Source: Gemmataceae bacterium
GTDB taxonomy: Bacteria; Planctomycetota; Planctomycetia; Gemmatales; Gemmataceae
DNA length: 59,684 bases
NCBI GenBank assembly: GCA_019694755.1
Contig: JAIBBI010000017.1
Location: 1-59,684, forward strand
Direction of reading: 5' to 3'
Program-made: the position numbers and the translations under genes
The notes under the pieces: model-generated
Seen by the model: the letters and a program-made list of their open reading frames with translations, nothing else
Databases searched by the model: none
What the model was told of the DNA's origin: nothing
Shown here: piece by piece, positions 33,901 to 42,605 of the stretch
How the letters are laid out: every line of letters starts with the position of its first letter
Position numbering within the stretch: position 1 is the stretch's first letter

Positions 33901-36613
33901 CGCACCCGCCCACCACACACTCGCCCGGCCCGTTGATCGAGAGCAGGAAGCACCCGGGAACGGACTGGGCGACCGGACGAACCTCGTCGGCCCGCGCAAG
34001 GACGAGCACACAGCGCCATTCCGCAGACTGGCCTTCGGGAATGCCCAGCGAGCGGCGTACAGCCCGGCACTCACCGGCCAGTTCGGAGTCGAAGAGGGGC
34101 GACGTCTCAATCCGCCGCAGCATTTCGTCGCGTGCGGTCCAGGCTCGCATGCCGAAAAAACTGGCCGATACGCCGAGACTATTGCCGAACACCACATCGG
34201 GGCGGACGCCGCACGCCGCGAGGATGTCGGACACAAGGGTGCCGAACGCGACCTGTGCCATCAAGGCCTGTCGCGGGGTTGGCTCGCCGTCGTTCCAATA
34301 CTCATCGGCTGCGTACTGCGATCGCAATCGCGTGTTGTCGCCCGCCTGCCGACGCATCGCCGCCGGGAACGCGTCGGCCAGACCCCGGCCCATTCCCGCC
34401 GAGTCGTTTCCGGACCCGGGAAAGACGAATGCAAGGCGACCGCCCACCGACTGACCACGGTCCACGCCCGGGAGCGCGAGCGGCCGCCCGGCCACGACGG
34501 GCTCCGGATACGGCCGGGCCGGCGCCCGATCCCGTATTACACACGTCCCGGTGTCGCCATCGACCCCGTGATACTCGGCCAGCGCGGCACGGGTTGCCGT
34601 CAGCATTGGCCCGGCCAGCCCTGAGTCGGCATGCGACTTGTCGTTCCACGATTCCTGCAACTCATCGAGGGTTGCGTAAACACGGTCTCCCCGCTCCAGC
34701 GCAGTTGCCAAGGGCATGACTAGCCAAGCGATGGCAGCATCAACGGGCGACTGAGATTGCCGGCAAGCCTCGTCGCGGCGGTCGGTCGGCGTGTCGGCGA
34801 TACCCACGATCGCACAATCGAGTTCGCCCCGTCCGATCAGGTCGGCCGCCAGATTCACGGCCGCCCGGCCACTATCATCGCCGGCGTTAAGGACAAAACT
34901 CGGTCCGCCCGCTCCCGCCATTCTTGCGACGCGACTAGCCGTCACGCTGGCCAGATGCCCGAGCACAGCCTCGGGCGTCAAAGGCGGACCGGCCGCATCG
35001 CGCTGGTGAATCGGACGCGACCAGCGAACGTGAAAGTCGGTGGTGTGCCAATCCAACTCCGCGCCGATGAACACGCCCATGCGCTCCGGCGTGTCGCTCG
35101 CAGGCACGCAAGCGTCGTCGAGTGCGTCGGCCGCCGCCAGGAGCATCAGCACCTGTTGCGGCATCATCGCTTCGAATTCCCGCGGGGGAATCGCGAACCG
35201 GCCGCGTGGAATGGCAAACATTTCGACTGTCGGCCCGACAGCCGCATCGAGGACGTCGAGGCCGTGCCGGTCGCCCCGCCGCACGCCGACCCCGACAATG
35301 GCGATCGCCGGCGCGAGCCGCTCAGGCACCATCACTTGGGCTCGTGACGCCTGTGGCTGATACTCTTCAACCAGCACATGGGCATTGATGCCGCCGAAGC
35401 CGAAGGCGTCGACTCCGGCCCGGAGCGGGCCGCTCCACTGCTCGGCTTGTGTCGGCGCACGCAGCGCGCCGGTCAGGCCGGCTGCGGGCCGTTCAAAGTT
35501 GGTCACGGGCGGAATAATGCGGTGTCGGATGGCGAGCAGCGTCTTGATCAGCCCGGCCGCGCCCGCTCCCGTGAGCAAGTGTCCGACAGTCGACTTGACC
35601 GCGCCGAGGGCGCATCGGCTGCCGAGCGCGGCGAGGCTCGCCAGTTCGACGGCGTCGCCGAGCGGCGTGCCCGTGGCGTGGCACTCGATGTAACTCACAC
35701 ATTCCGGGTCCCAGCCGGCATCGCGGTACGCGGCTCGCAAGGCCCGCAACTGCCCCTCGCTGGCCGGTGCGAGCACGTTGCCCTCGCGGTCGTTCGACAG
35801 GCCCGCCCCGGTTATGACGCCGAGTATGCTGTCGCCATCACGTTCGGCATCGGCCAATCGCTTCAAAACGACTGCACCGCCACCCTCGCCGACCACAAGG
35901 CCGTCTGCCGCGGCATCGAACGGCCGGCACTGGCCCGACTTCGACAAGGCCCGCAATTGAGCAAAGCCCATCTGTGTGTACAGGCAGTCCGGCCGCGACA
36001 GTCCACCGGCGACCATCACGTCGGCCCGCCCGGATCGGAGTGCGTCCATCGCCAGCTTGACGGCATACAGCGACGATGCACAAGCCGCGTCCAGGCCCAT
36101 GACGGGGCCGGTCACGCCAATCGCCCGGGCCGCGAGTTGCACCGGCAACCCGGCCACTTCACGGTTCCAGGGCCGAGAGGGCTGTCGCCCGCACATCACC
36201 TCGACCGCCAACTCGGAGACCGAATCGGTCGGAAGCGCGATATGCCCGAGAATCACGCCGCACCGGGCGGGGTCGTAATGCGAAGTGATCGCGGCATGCC
36301 AGGCCCGGGAGACGATGGCCACCGCGAGCCGAACCGACGGGTCGAACTCCTGCCATTCCCTGCCCAGATCGGGAATCGCATTCAGGAAGTAGCCGCGGGT
36401 CGAATAGACGCGGTCCGCCCGGCCGGGGTCCGGGTCCTGTGCCTCCGTCGGCGGAATGACCCATCGGCCTTCCGGGACTTGCGTCGAGCAATCCCGGCCG
36501 ACGATAATGTTGTCCCAGAACTGATCGAGGCTGTCCGCTCCGGGAAAGATGCCATCCATCGCCACGACGGCGATCCGGGGCCGGCCTGCGGAGTCGCCAT
36601 GACTCCCGCTCAT
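30908..36613 (-). CDS. PUFA-synthase-like subunit KS-CLF-AT-DH-DH (Pfa3/PfaC-like)
   Basis: An iterative type I megasynthase subunit of 1901 residues. Domains in order: KS (about 12-420; Cys178 in DAACASS, His312 in ECHATGT, His345 in KSTVGH); CLF (about 432-650), a KS relative whose cysteine position is Asp579 in NAGDDSG; AT (about 725-1060; Ser812 in FGNSLGV, with Asn where GHSxG has His); and two FabA-type dehydratases, each a double hotdog (about 1160-1530 and 1575-1900). Catalytic histidines are H1425 in CHFVDDMVMPG and H1804 in AHFHQDPVMPG. The third hotdog has no histidine. The layout resembles myxobacterial Pfa3, but there is no C-terminal acylglycerol-phosphate acyltransferase. The start overlaps the KR-DH stop (ATGA). 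Confidence 0.9.
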   Translation of the reverse strand: MSGSHGDSAGRPRIAVVAMDGIFPGADSLDQFWDNIIVGRDCSTQVPEGRWVIPPTEAQDPDPGRADRVYSTRGYFLNAIPDLGREWQEFDPSVRLAVAIVSRAWHAAITSHYDPARCGVILGHIALPTDSVSELAVEVMCGRQPSRPWNREVAGLPVQLAARAIGVTGPVMGLDAACASSLYAVKLAMDALRSGRADVMVAGGLSRPDCLYTQMGFAQLRALSKSGQCRPFDAAADGLVVGEGGGAVVLKRLADAERDGDSILGVITGAGLSNDREGNVLAPASEGQLRALRAAYRDAGWDPECVSYIECHATGTPLGDAVELASLAALGSRCALGAVKSTVGHLLTGAGAAGLIKTLLAIRHRIIPPVTNFERPAAGLTGALRAPTQAEQWSGPLRAGVDAFGFGGINAHVLVEEYQPQASRAQVMVPERLAPAIAIVGVGVRRGDRHGLDVLDAAVGPTVEMFAIPRGRFAIPPREFEAMMPQQVLMLLAAADALDDACVPASDTPERMGVFIGAELDWHTTDFHVRWSRPIHQRDAAGPPLTPEAVLGHLASVTASRVARMAGAGGPSFVLNAGDDSGRAAVNLAADLIGRGELDCAIVGIADTPTDRRDEACRQSQSPVDAAIAWLVMPLATALERGDRVYATLDELQESWNDKSHADSGLAGPMLTATRAALAEYHGVDGDTGTCVIRDRAPARPYPEPVVAGRPLALPGVDRGQSVGGRLAFVFPGSGNDSAGMGRGLADAFPAAMRRQAGDNTRLRSQYAADEYWNDGEPTPRQALMAQVAFGTLVSDILAACGVRPDVVFGNSLGVSASFFGMRAWTARDEMLRRIETSPLFDSELAGECRAVRRSLGIPEGQSAEWRCVLVLARADEVRPVAQSVPGCFLLSINGPGECVVGGCVAAVESFVAQVRAPVVPLEHVTAAHCDVIRAVEREYRELHSLPVSVPEGIEFYHPVHARPMELTRESAAEAVLAQALHTVDFPRLVEAAYAAGVRTFVEIGPGGSCTRAISAILAGRPHVALAATAHPDGELTALLTTLARLRAEGRAVDLSALQGRAPAVDARATFPAARRALPGAGVASEPASLFARIANAQHAVGLAHAAYLEFARGIDRHVAQWAVSDAVPPSEVSRQDVFLDRPQCMEFAIGKIAPVLGPEYAEVDSFPTRVRLPDEPLMLVDRIVLVEGEPHSLGSGRVVTEHDVGPDRWYLDHGKMPTCIAVESGQADLFLAGYLGIDARTRGKAVYRLLDAVVTFHRGLPLPGEVIRYDIHIDRFFRQGETHLFRFRFEGTIDGQPLLSMAQGCAGFFTAEELAAGQGVVQTTLDKRPDPRTLPAEWVELVAIAGVESYSDAQIDCLRKGDLADCFGDAFAGLPLEAPTRLPGDKLRLVHRITHLDPKGGRFGLGLIRGDADVAPDDWYLTCHFVDDMVMPGTVMYECCLHTLRVYLMRCGWVGEHDTLAWEPVPGVASKLKCRGQVTEATRLVTYEVAVKELGFRPEPYALADVLMYADGKPIVEITNMSVRLTGTDRETLRELWGRREGPAQSGRPALYDTASILAFATGKPSEAFGDRYRPFDTERVIARLPGPPYMFLDRIVAVTGEPWVVQAGDIVDAEYDVPADAWYFDAYRRDTMPFAVLLEVALQPCGWLAAFMGSALTSAIDLSFRNLGGKATLHRSVTRHTGRLCTRARSTKVSAAGGMLIQHYSFSVTDAAGRPVYDGTTYFGFFSKAALADQVGVRDFKPPVEPRPGEQFGYPDQPAYPDTRWRMVDTVEQYVADGGPAGQGFVRGIKQVDPAEWFFRAHFHQDPVMPGSLGLEAFLQLLDLAATRRWGANPDRQIPAVGTTHVWEYRGQVIPTNRAMTVQAEIATISDATRHLTANGSLAVDGRVIYRMTDFAIEG

Positions 36614-38769
36614 GCTTCGGCTCCCGCCAGCGAGTTCCTGGCAAAAGCCGATGACAGGCCGCCCGAACAGATGTGCTCGAGCGCAGTGACCGACAGTATG
36701 ATGCGACCGGCCGCATCGCGAGCGACGGCATCCGCACGGACGCTCGAGGCCGTCGAATGCGTGACCCGAATCTCAATCGAGACCGGGCCGGGTTCCATGA
36801 CCGCGGCGACGGTCAAGCCAGCGAATCCGGTGGGGAGCGACGGCAGACCGAGCTCACGCTGGGTGTAAATGATGACCGCCTGAAGAACGCTGTCGAGCGC
36901 GAGCGGGTCGCCGTGCCAGCTCCTCAACTCGCCGCCCGGCAACCAGTCGGCAGCCGGCGGCGCTGTCCGCGCTGACACGATGATCCCCGACCCGTCACAC
37001 GAAACGACGCGGTCGACCGCCCGCCAGGCCGGCCCGTGAAACAGGTCGGTCCGGTAGCACGAATCCGTCGAGGGCAGGTCGAACGGTAAGGCCCGCCGAT
37101 GCCAGCCCGGAGCGGCCTCGAGCACGACGTTGGCCCGGTAACAGGTCCGCCCCTCGACCTCGATGCGGGCGGCACACGCCATGCGTTCGCCCGTTCGGAC
37201 GGGTGGGTCGACGTGTACGATCAGCTCGGCGGGAGCCGTCACGGCTTTCAGCACCCGCAGTTCTTCCACGCCGGCGAATCGCCGGCCGGGGTAGCGCCGG
37301 ACAGCGGCATCGGCGAGGAACTCGACAGCCAGTGCGACTGGCAGGACTGCCCGCCGATTGATGACATGGTCGGCGAGAACGGGGATCTTTTCGACGGTGG
37401 CCGGGTATCGCGTCGGCTCGGCCGGCGGCGGCCCGAGGACGACGACCTCGGCCGGACCGTTTGATGCCGAGAGTTCAGCGACCAGCAGCTTTGCCCCGGC
37501 ATCGGTCGGAATCAGGCCCACGCCTTCCGCCGCGAACAACTGCCGGAGCGCGGGCGTCACCATCCCACCTTCCCACGGGCCCCAGTTCAGGGCCACCGTC
37601 CGGCATTCGGGCAGCTTGACGGCGAGTCGGCGAGCCCGAGCGTTCAAGTATTCATTGGCGGCGGCGTAGTCGCCCTGACCCGTTCGGCCGAATCGGCCCG
37701 TCGACGACGAGAAAAGTGCAACGAAGGCCAGCGGGTCGCCGGCACAAGCTGCCAGAAGTGACTCCAGGCCTTTTACTTTCGTTTCGTAGACGCTCCGGAA
37801 CTGCTCGTCGGTCTTGTCGAGGAGCAGCTTGTCGGCCAGGACACCCGAACCGTGGATGATGCCGCGGACCGGGCCGAACCGCGCACGGCACTCGCTCAAC
37901 GTGGCCGCGACTGCGGCCGCGTCGCGGACATCGACGGCGCGGTACTCAACGGCCGCGCCGGCATCGGCGATCCGCCGGAGGTTGGCCCGAATCTCGCGGT
38001 CGGCGAGGACTCGCTGGCACGCGGTCTCAATCTGCCGGGGCGTCTGCGGGGAAGCGGCCCGGGCTATCAACGCTTTGCGGATGGCCGGTGGTTCGACAAG
38101 CGATTGCAACCAGTCCGGCTCAACCTCCGGCAACGGCGAACGACCCAGCAGGAGCAGCGTCGGGCGGTAGGTGGCTGCGACGGCAAGTGCACACGCGGCC
38201 GTCACGCCCCGCGCGCCGCCGGTCACGACCACGAGCGACCGTGCGGGCAGGTTCAGCGGCGGCACTGTGGCCGGCTGCGGCTCATGAACGAGGAACAGGC
38301 CGCGGGCCTCGTCGGCCAGCGCGGTCTCGACCGGCCCTTCGCGGTGAATTTCGTCGGCGAGTCGTTCGGACGCGACCGGCTCGCCCGCGTCAATCACCCG
38401 GCAATCGACTTCCGGCCATTCGTGCCCGGCTGTCTTCACCAGTCCGGCGATCGCGGCGCCGGCCGGGGCGCACCCGCTGCTGAATCGGCCGTCGCCCCGA
38501 ATCACCAGTCGTAACACGCCACCGCCGGTCCGGAGTTTGGGCCCGGCGAGTCGCAGCCAGCGCAGCGCATGCAGCGCGACATCGTCGTGCGGGTCCCGCG
38601 ACGTGCAGAAAATGAGTCCGCCTAACTTCGCCGGCACATCGGGGCTGTCCCAAGGATGGACTGCCGCCCCGAGCAACTGAGCCAACTCAGGTTCCGCGTC
38701 GCCGACCACGATGATAGGTCCGCCGAAAGGCAACACCGGGCGGCCGACGGGGATGGTGCCCAATCGCAA
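36610..38769 (-). CDS. PUFA-synthase-like ketoreductase-dehydratase protein (KR-DH)
   Basis: A 719-residue stand-alone KR-DH. It has an N-terminal non-catalytic Rossmann half (about 15-170) and then the catalytic KR (about 175-445) with NADPH motif VTGGARGVT, serines in FSSSTGRFG (354-356), Tyr368 and Asn372 in GDYAAANEYL. A polyketide-type dehydratase follows (about 455-710), with His468 in VLADHVINRRAVLP and a plausible acid in GDPLALDSVLQ. In most Pfa systems these domains are fused behind the ACP repeats; here they are a separate gene starting 35 nt after the KS-AT-ACP stop. The only available start is TTG at 38769 (or TTG two codons later), without a clear ribosome-binding site. Confidence 0.88.
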   Translation of the reverse strand: MRLGTIPVGRPVLPFGGPIIVVGDAEPELAQLLGAAVHPWDSPDVPAKLGGLIFCTSRDPHDDVALHALRWLRLAGPKLRTGGGVLRLVIRGDGRFSSGCAPAGAAIAGLVKTAGHEWPEVDCRVIDAGEPVASERLADEIHREGPVETALADEARGLFLVHEPQPATVPPLNLPARSLVVVTGGARGVTAACALAVAATYRPTLLLLGRSPLPEVEPDWLQSLVEPPAIRKALIARAASPQTPRQIETACQRVLADREIRANLRRIADAGAAVEYRAVDVRDAAAVAATLSECRARFGPVRGIIHGSGVLADKLLLDKTDEQFRSVYETKVKGLESLLAACAGDPLAFVALFSSSTGRFGRTGQGDYAAANEYLNARARRLAVKLPECRTVALNWGPWEGGMVTPALRQLFAAEGVGLIPTDAGAKLLVAELSASNGPAEVVVLGPPPAEPTRYPATVEKIPVLADHVINRRAVLPVALAVEFLADAAVRRYPGRRFAGVEELRVLKAVTAPAELIVHVDPPVRTGERMACAARIEVEGRTCYRANVVLEAAPGWHRRALPFDLPSTDSCYRTDLFHGPAWRAVDRVVSCDGSGIIVSARTAPPAADWLPGGELRSWHGDPLALDSVLQAVIIYTQRELGLPSLPTGFAGLTVAAVMEPGPVSIEIRVTHSTASSVRADAVARDAAGRIILSVTALEHICSGGLSSAFARNSLAGAEA

Positions 38770-38804
38770 GACGAGTCGAGATAACGAAGATTCGCCCGGG
38801 AGGC

Positions 38805-41800
38805 TTAGCGGCTCGCGCCGGCCGGGCTCGGGACTTTTTTTTCCGAGTCTCCCGACTCGAACAGGTCCAGCACTTCCCGCAGCGTCCGCAGCGATCCGAG
38901 TCGGTCCGGCGGCACGGCCGGGAGGTTCGGCTGACGCTCCTGCACGGCCGAGAGAATCTCGACCCGTTTGATCGAATCGATGCCCAGGTCCGCGTCCAAC
39001 CCCATGTCCAGGCCGAGCATCTCGACCGGGTAACCGGTCTTCTCCGCGACGACTTCCAGCAGGAGCGATTGCAGTCTCGCATCAATTGTTGCAGCGGGTG
39101 CGGCCGCAGGCGCGGTCACTGTTTCTCCAGTTTCCTGAAGAATTGCCACGACATCACGCAGCGATCGGAGCGAGCCGAGCCGATCGGGTGCGACGGCCGG
39201 AAGATCTGGCCGCTTTTCCTGCAGGGCCGAGAGGATTTCCACCCGCTTAATCGAGTCGATTCCCAGATCGGCGTCCAATCCCATGTCCAGGCCGAGCATT
39301 TCAACGGGATACCCCGTCTTCTCCGCCACGATCGCCAGCAGCGTCTGCGTCAGACTGTCCGCAGGAGGTGCGGCGACGGGCGCCACGACGGCCACCGGCG
39401 GTGCGGGCTTCGGCGGCGCGACCTCGATGGGTCGTGGTGCCGGCGCGGGTGGCGGCGGAGGAGGCGGAGCGGGCCGAGGCGTGACGATAGGTGCCACCGG
39501 GGCCGGTGGCTTGGGTGCAGGTGAAGGCGGGGCGACCGGTCGCGGCGCCGCGGCAGGCGTGTTCAACGGGAGCAGCGGCGCGCCACCCGCGAGGAGTTGC
39601 TGCTGGGTCGCGAGGATGGCCTGAAGCGTCTTTTGGGCCTCGGTCTGCTGTTCGAGGAAGGTACGGTGCAATTCGGCCGTCTGCTGCTGCAGGCGCTCGA
39701 ATGCCGCGAGCGACTCCCGCGCGATTTGCAGTGCCCGGCCGTGATCGCTTGGCGTGTCAGACATCGGTTTCTCGGGACGCGCGGCTGGCGTCGCTACGGT
39801 TTTGGGTGTCGGCTGCGGTGTCGGCAGCAGTTCCTTCCGCGGAGCCCGGTAGTTGGCGCCACAGATCGGGACGATCAGGCCACGAGTCTCGGCCGGCGGG
39901 GCGGGCGGCGAAGGATCCCAGGCCGCGAGGTCGATTCCGTACCCCCATGCGGCCAGACGGCCCAGCAGGCGGGCCAGGTCCGCGGCCCCGGACCGTCGGC
40001 CGCCGGGCGTCTCGGTCGACGCGGCCCAGTGAGGCCGACCTTCCAGAATCGCTCCGACCAGTCGAGTCAGCGTGTTGCCGGGTCCCACTTCGACAAACGT
40101 CGTGACCCCGGCTTCCGCCATGTTGCGGATTTGCGCGACAAAATCAACAGGCTGGGCAAGCTGTGAGGCCAGCAGATCCCGCGCCGCCTGCGGATCGCGC
40201 GGGTATTCCCGGCTGGTACTGTTGGCGTACACCGCGAGCCGCGCTTCCCGGAACGCCACGGGGTCCAGCGCGGCCCGGAACGGCCGGGCAGCTTCGGCGA
40301 CCAGTGAGCTGTGAAACGCCCCTGCGACTGGTAGCCGGACGTGCCGCAGTTTCCGCCGCGAGAGCGATACCTCGGCCCGGGTGATCTCCGCCACCGATCC
40401 GCTGAGAACCGCCTGTGTGGGTGAATTGCGATTCGCGATGACGAGGCCGAATTTCTCTTCGGCAAAGGCAGACTCGATCTCGGCCAGCGGAGCCATGACG
40501 GCGAGCATCGTCCCGGCCTGATCGCCGCCCCGGGCCATGAGTCGGCCGCGGAGTTGTGACAGGGCAAACAGGCTGGCCGGCTCGAAACAGCCGGCCGCAC
40601 ACAGCGCGGTCAGCTCGCCATAGCTGTGTCCCGCGGCGGCGTCCGGCTTCAACCCAAATGAACGCAGCACCTCGAGCGCGCCGAGGCTCACCGCACCGAG
40701 CGCGGGCTGCGCGACGGATGTGTCCCGAAGGGCCGATTCCTGAGCCGCTTTCGCGTCCGGAGTGAAGGCACGGGTCGGATAGATGAAGTCCGTCAATCGC
40801 CGGTCGGCCTCCTGCGCGAACGCATCGTTGGCCTGTTCAAGCACATCCCGGAACCTCGGAAAGCGGCAAGCCAGGTCGCGGAGCATGCCGACGGATTGCG
40901 CCCCCTGTCCCGGGAATAGCACGGCCAACTTCCCGGGCCGGCCCCGCCCCAGATAAACCCCCTCGGCCTCGGCGAAATCGCTCTCCGGCCCGGCCAGCAG
41001 TTCCAGAGCGCGTTTCACGACTTCGGCAGGGTTGTCTTTCCGCTCGAACACGATGACGAGTCGCCAGCTGGCCTCCGGGCGAAAAGCCGAGCGCGTCGCC
41101 GTGGCCGCGTGCCGGATTGCCTTCCAGTCGGAGACGGGGAAGCACTCCATCGCCCGTGTGATTTCACTTCGGGTCGGGGCCGACCAGGCGGCAATCGCCA
41201 ATTCGGGATCCCAGTCGGGCGTACGCTGCGTGGCATACTCTTCGAGCACGCAGTGGAAATTGGAGCCGCCGAACCCGAAGGAACTGACCCCCGCCCGCCG
41301 CGGCCGCCTGCCGCGCGGCAACCACGGGATGGGCAGATCCGTGACGGCAAACGGCGAGTCTTCGAGTACCGGTGCCGGCTGATCCACCTTTGCCGTAGGC
41401 GGCAGCGTCTGCCGGTAAAGTGCGGTCGCGGCTTTGATCAAGCCGGCCGCACCGGCCGCCGCCTTGGTGTGCCCGATCTGCGACTTCACGGCCCCGATGA
41501 TGGTCTGACCCGGCTTCGTGCCGGCCGCCCGGAACACCTCGGTGAGCGCTTGCAGTTCCGTCGCGTCGCCGACCTTCGTCCCGGTTCCGTGCGCTTCGAT
41601 CAGGTCGATGGAATCCGCGGTGATCCCGGCCTGTGCGTAGGCGTCCTCGAGGCAGCGTTTCTGGCCCGGCGCAGTTGGCGCGTACACCGCGTTTCCCGCG
41701 CCGTCGCTGCTCGTGCCCAGACCTTTGACGACGGCATAGATGCGGTCGCCGGCCCGCTCCGCGTCGGCAAGCCGCTTCAGCACCATCATGCCCAGGCCTT

Positions 41801-42605
41801 CGCCCAGGATCGTGCCGTCGGAATTGGCAGAGAGCGGCCGGGCATCGCCCGTCGGCGAGAGCGCGGGCGTCTTGCTGAAGCACATGTACATGAAGATGTC
41901 GTTGAACGTGTCGACTCCGCCCGTCAGCACGGCATCGGCCCGCCCGGCCTGCAATTCCAGCGCGGCCAGGTGCAACGCGGAAAGGCTCGACGCGCACGCC
42001 GCGTCCACGACGCAATTGGTCCCGCCGAGGTCGAGCCGATTGGCGATCCGCCCGGCCACCACGTTGCCCAGCAGACCGGGGAACGAATTCTCCTGCCAGC
42101 CGACGTAGCCGTCGGCAATCCGCTTCATGGCATCATCGATCTGCGCTTCGGGAATGCCCGCGGCCCGCATCGACTTCTTCCAAAGCGGGTGCCCCAGCCG
42201 GGCCCCGAGGGGCACGACCATCTCCAGCGTACCGGTCACGCCGAGGATGGTGCTGATACGCTTGCGATCGACCCCCGGTGCGAGCAAGCCGGCGTCGTCG
42301 AGGGCCATTTTGGCCACCACCAGCCCCAGCAGTTGGGCCGTGTCGATGGCCTCCAAGTCGCGCGGGGCGATCCCGAACTCGGCCGGGCGAAATGGATATG
42401 CGTCGAGGAAGCCGCCGCGCTGGGCGTAGGTGAAGTCGGGCTTGCGCGGGTCGCCATCGAAGTAGTCGGCCGGGCTCCAATGCGTGGCTGGCACCGCGGA
42501 GATCCCGTCGACTAGCGACTTGATGTTAGCCCAATACGATTCCAGGCTGTCCGCTTTCGGAAACAGGCACCCCATGCCGACGATCGCCAGTGGCATCTCA
42601 GTCAA
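38805..42605 (-). CDS. pfaA: PUFA-synthase-like subunit KS-AT-ACP-ACP (PfaA-like)
   Basis: The chain-extending subunit, 1266 residues. KS (about 3-460) has Cys204 in DAACASS, His339 in EAHGTGT and His379 in KSQIGH, with the PfaA-like phrase NSFPGLLGNVVAGRIANRLDL. The malonyl-type AT (about 555-870) has Ser661 in GHSYGE, FPGQGAQ and GAFHSS. A Gln-rich helical and Pro-rich linker (about 950-1080) leads to two acyl carrier domains with phosphopantetheine serines S1118 and S1211 in LGIDSIKRVE. Two ACPs is at the low end for Pfa proteins. KR and DH, normally fused downstream, are on the next gene. It overlaps the enoyl-reductase stop by eight bases. Confidence 0.92.
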   Translation of the reverse strand: MTEMPLAIVGMGCLFPKADSLESYWANIKSLVDGISAVPATHWSPADYFDGDPRKPDFTYAQRGGFLDAYPFRPAEFGIAPRDLEAIDTAQLLGLVVAKMALDDAGLLAPGVDRKRISTILGVTGTLEMVVPLGARLGHPLWKKSMRAAGIPEAQIDDAMKRIADGYVGWQENSFPGLLGNVVAGRIANRLDLGGTNCVVDAACASSLSALHLAALELQAGRADAVLTGGVDTFNDIFMYMCFSKTPALSPTGDARPLSANSDGTILGEGLGMMVLKRLADAERAGDRIYAVVKGLGTSSDGAGNAVYAPTAPGQKRCLEDAYAQAGITADSIDLIEAHGTGTKVGDATELQALTEVFRAAGTKPGQTIIGAVKSQIGHTKAAAGAAGLIKAATALYRQTLPPTAKVDQPAPVLEDSPFAVTDLPIPWLPRGRRPRRAGVSSFGFGGSNFHCVLEEYATQRTPDWDPELAIAAWSAPTRSEITRAMECFPVSDWKAIRHAATATRSAFRPEASWRLVIVFERKDNPAEVVKRALELLAGPESDFAEAEGVYLGRGRPGKLAVLFPGQGAQSVGMLRDLACRFPRFRDVLEQANDAFAQEADRRLTDFIYPTRAFTPDAKAAQESALRDTSVAQPALGAVSLGALEVLRSFGLKPDAAAGHSYGELTALCAAGCFEPASLFALSQLRGRLMARGGDQAGTMLAVMAPLAEIESAFAEEKFGLVIANRNSPTQAVLSGSVAEITRAEVSLSRRKLRHVRLPVAGAFHSSLVAEAARPFRAALDPVAFREARLAVYANSTSREYPRDPQAARDLLASQLAQPVDFVAQIRNMAEAGVTTFVEVGPGNTLTRLVGAILEGRPHWAASTETPGGRRSGAADLARLLGRLAAWGYGIDLAAWDPSPPAPPAETRGLIVPICGANYRAPRKELLPTPQPTPKTVATPAARPEKPMSDTPSDHGRALQIARESLAAFERLQQQTAELHRTFLEQQTEAQKTLQAILATQQQLLAGGAPLLPLNTPAAAPRPVAPPSPAPKPPAPVAPIVTPRPAPPPPPPPAPAPRPIEVAPPKPAPPVAVVAPVAAPPADSLTQTLLAIVAEKTGYPVEMLGLDMGLDADLGIDSIKRVEILSALQEKRPDLPAVAPDRLGSLRSLRDVVAILQETGETVTAPAAAPAATIDARLQSLLLEVVAEKTGYPVEMLGLDMGLDADLGIDSIKRVEILSAVQERQPNLPAVPPDRLGSLRTLREVLDLFESGDSEKKVPSPAGASR
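38856..39359 (-). repeat. Tandem acyl-carrier domain repeat within the KS-AT-ACP-ACP gene
   Basis: Two ACP units of about 75 residues lie about 93 residues apart. They are identical at protein level over TGYPVEMLGLDMGLDADLGI plus DSIKRVEILSA, yet their DNA differs at many third codon positions. This means an old duplication held by selection on the protein, not a recent copy. Confidence 0.85.

Noticed and set aside
39360-39600. Low-complexity GC-rich tract that looked like a DNA repeat
   Set aside because: It encodes the Pro/Ala/Val linker between AT and the carrier domains; codons vary, so it is a protein-level linker and not a DNA repeat element.
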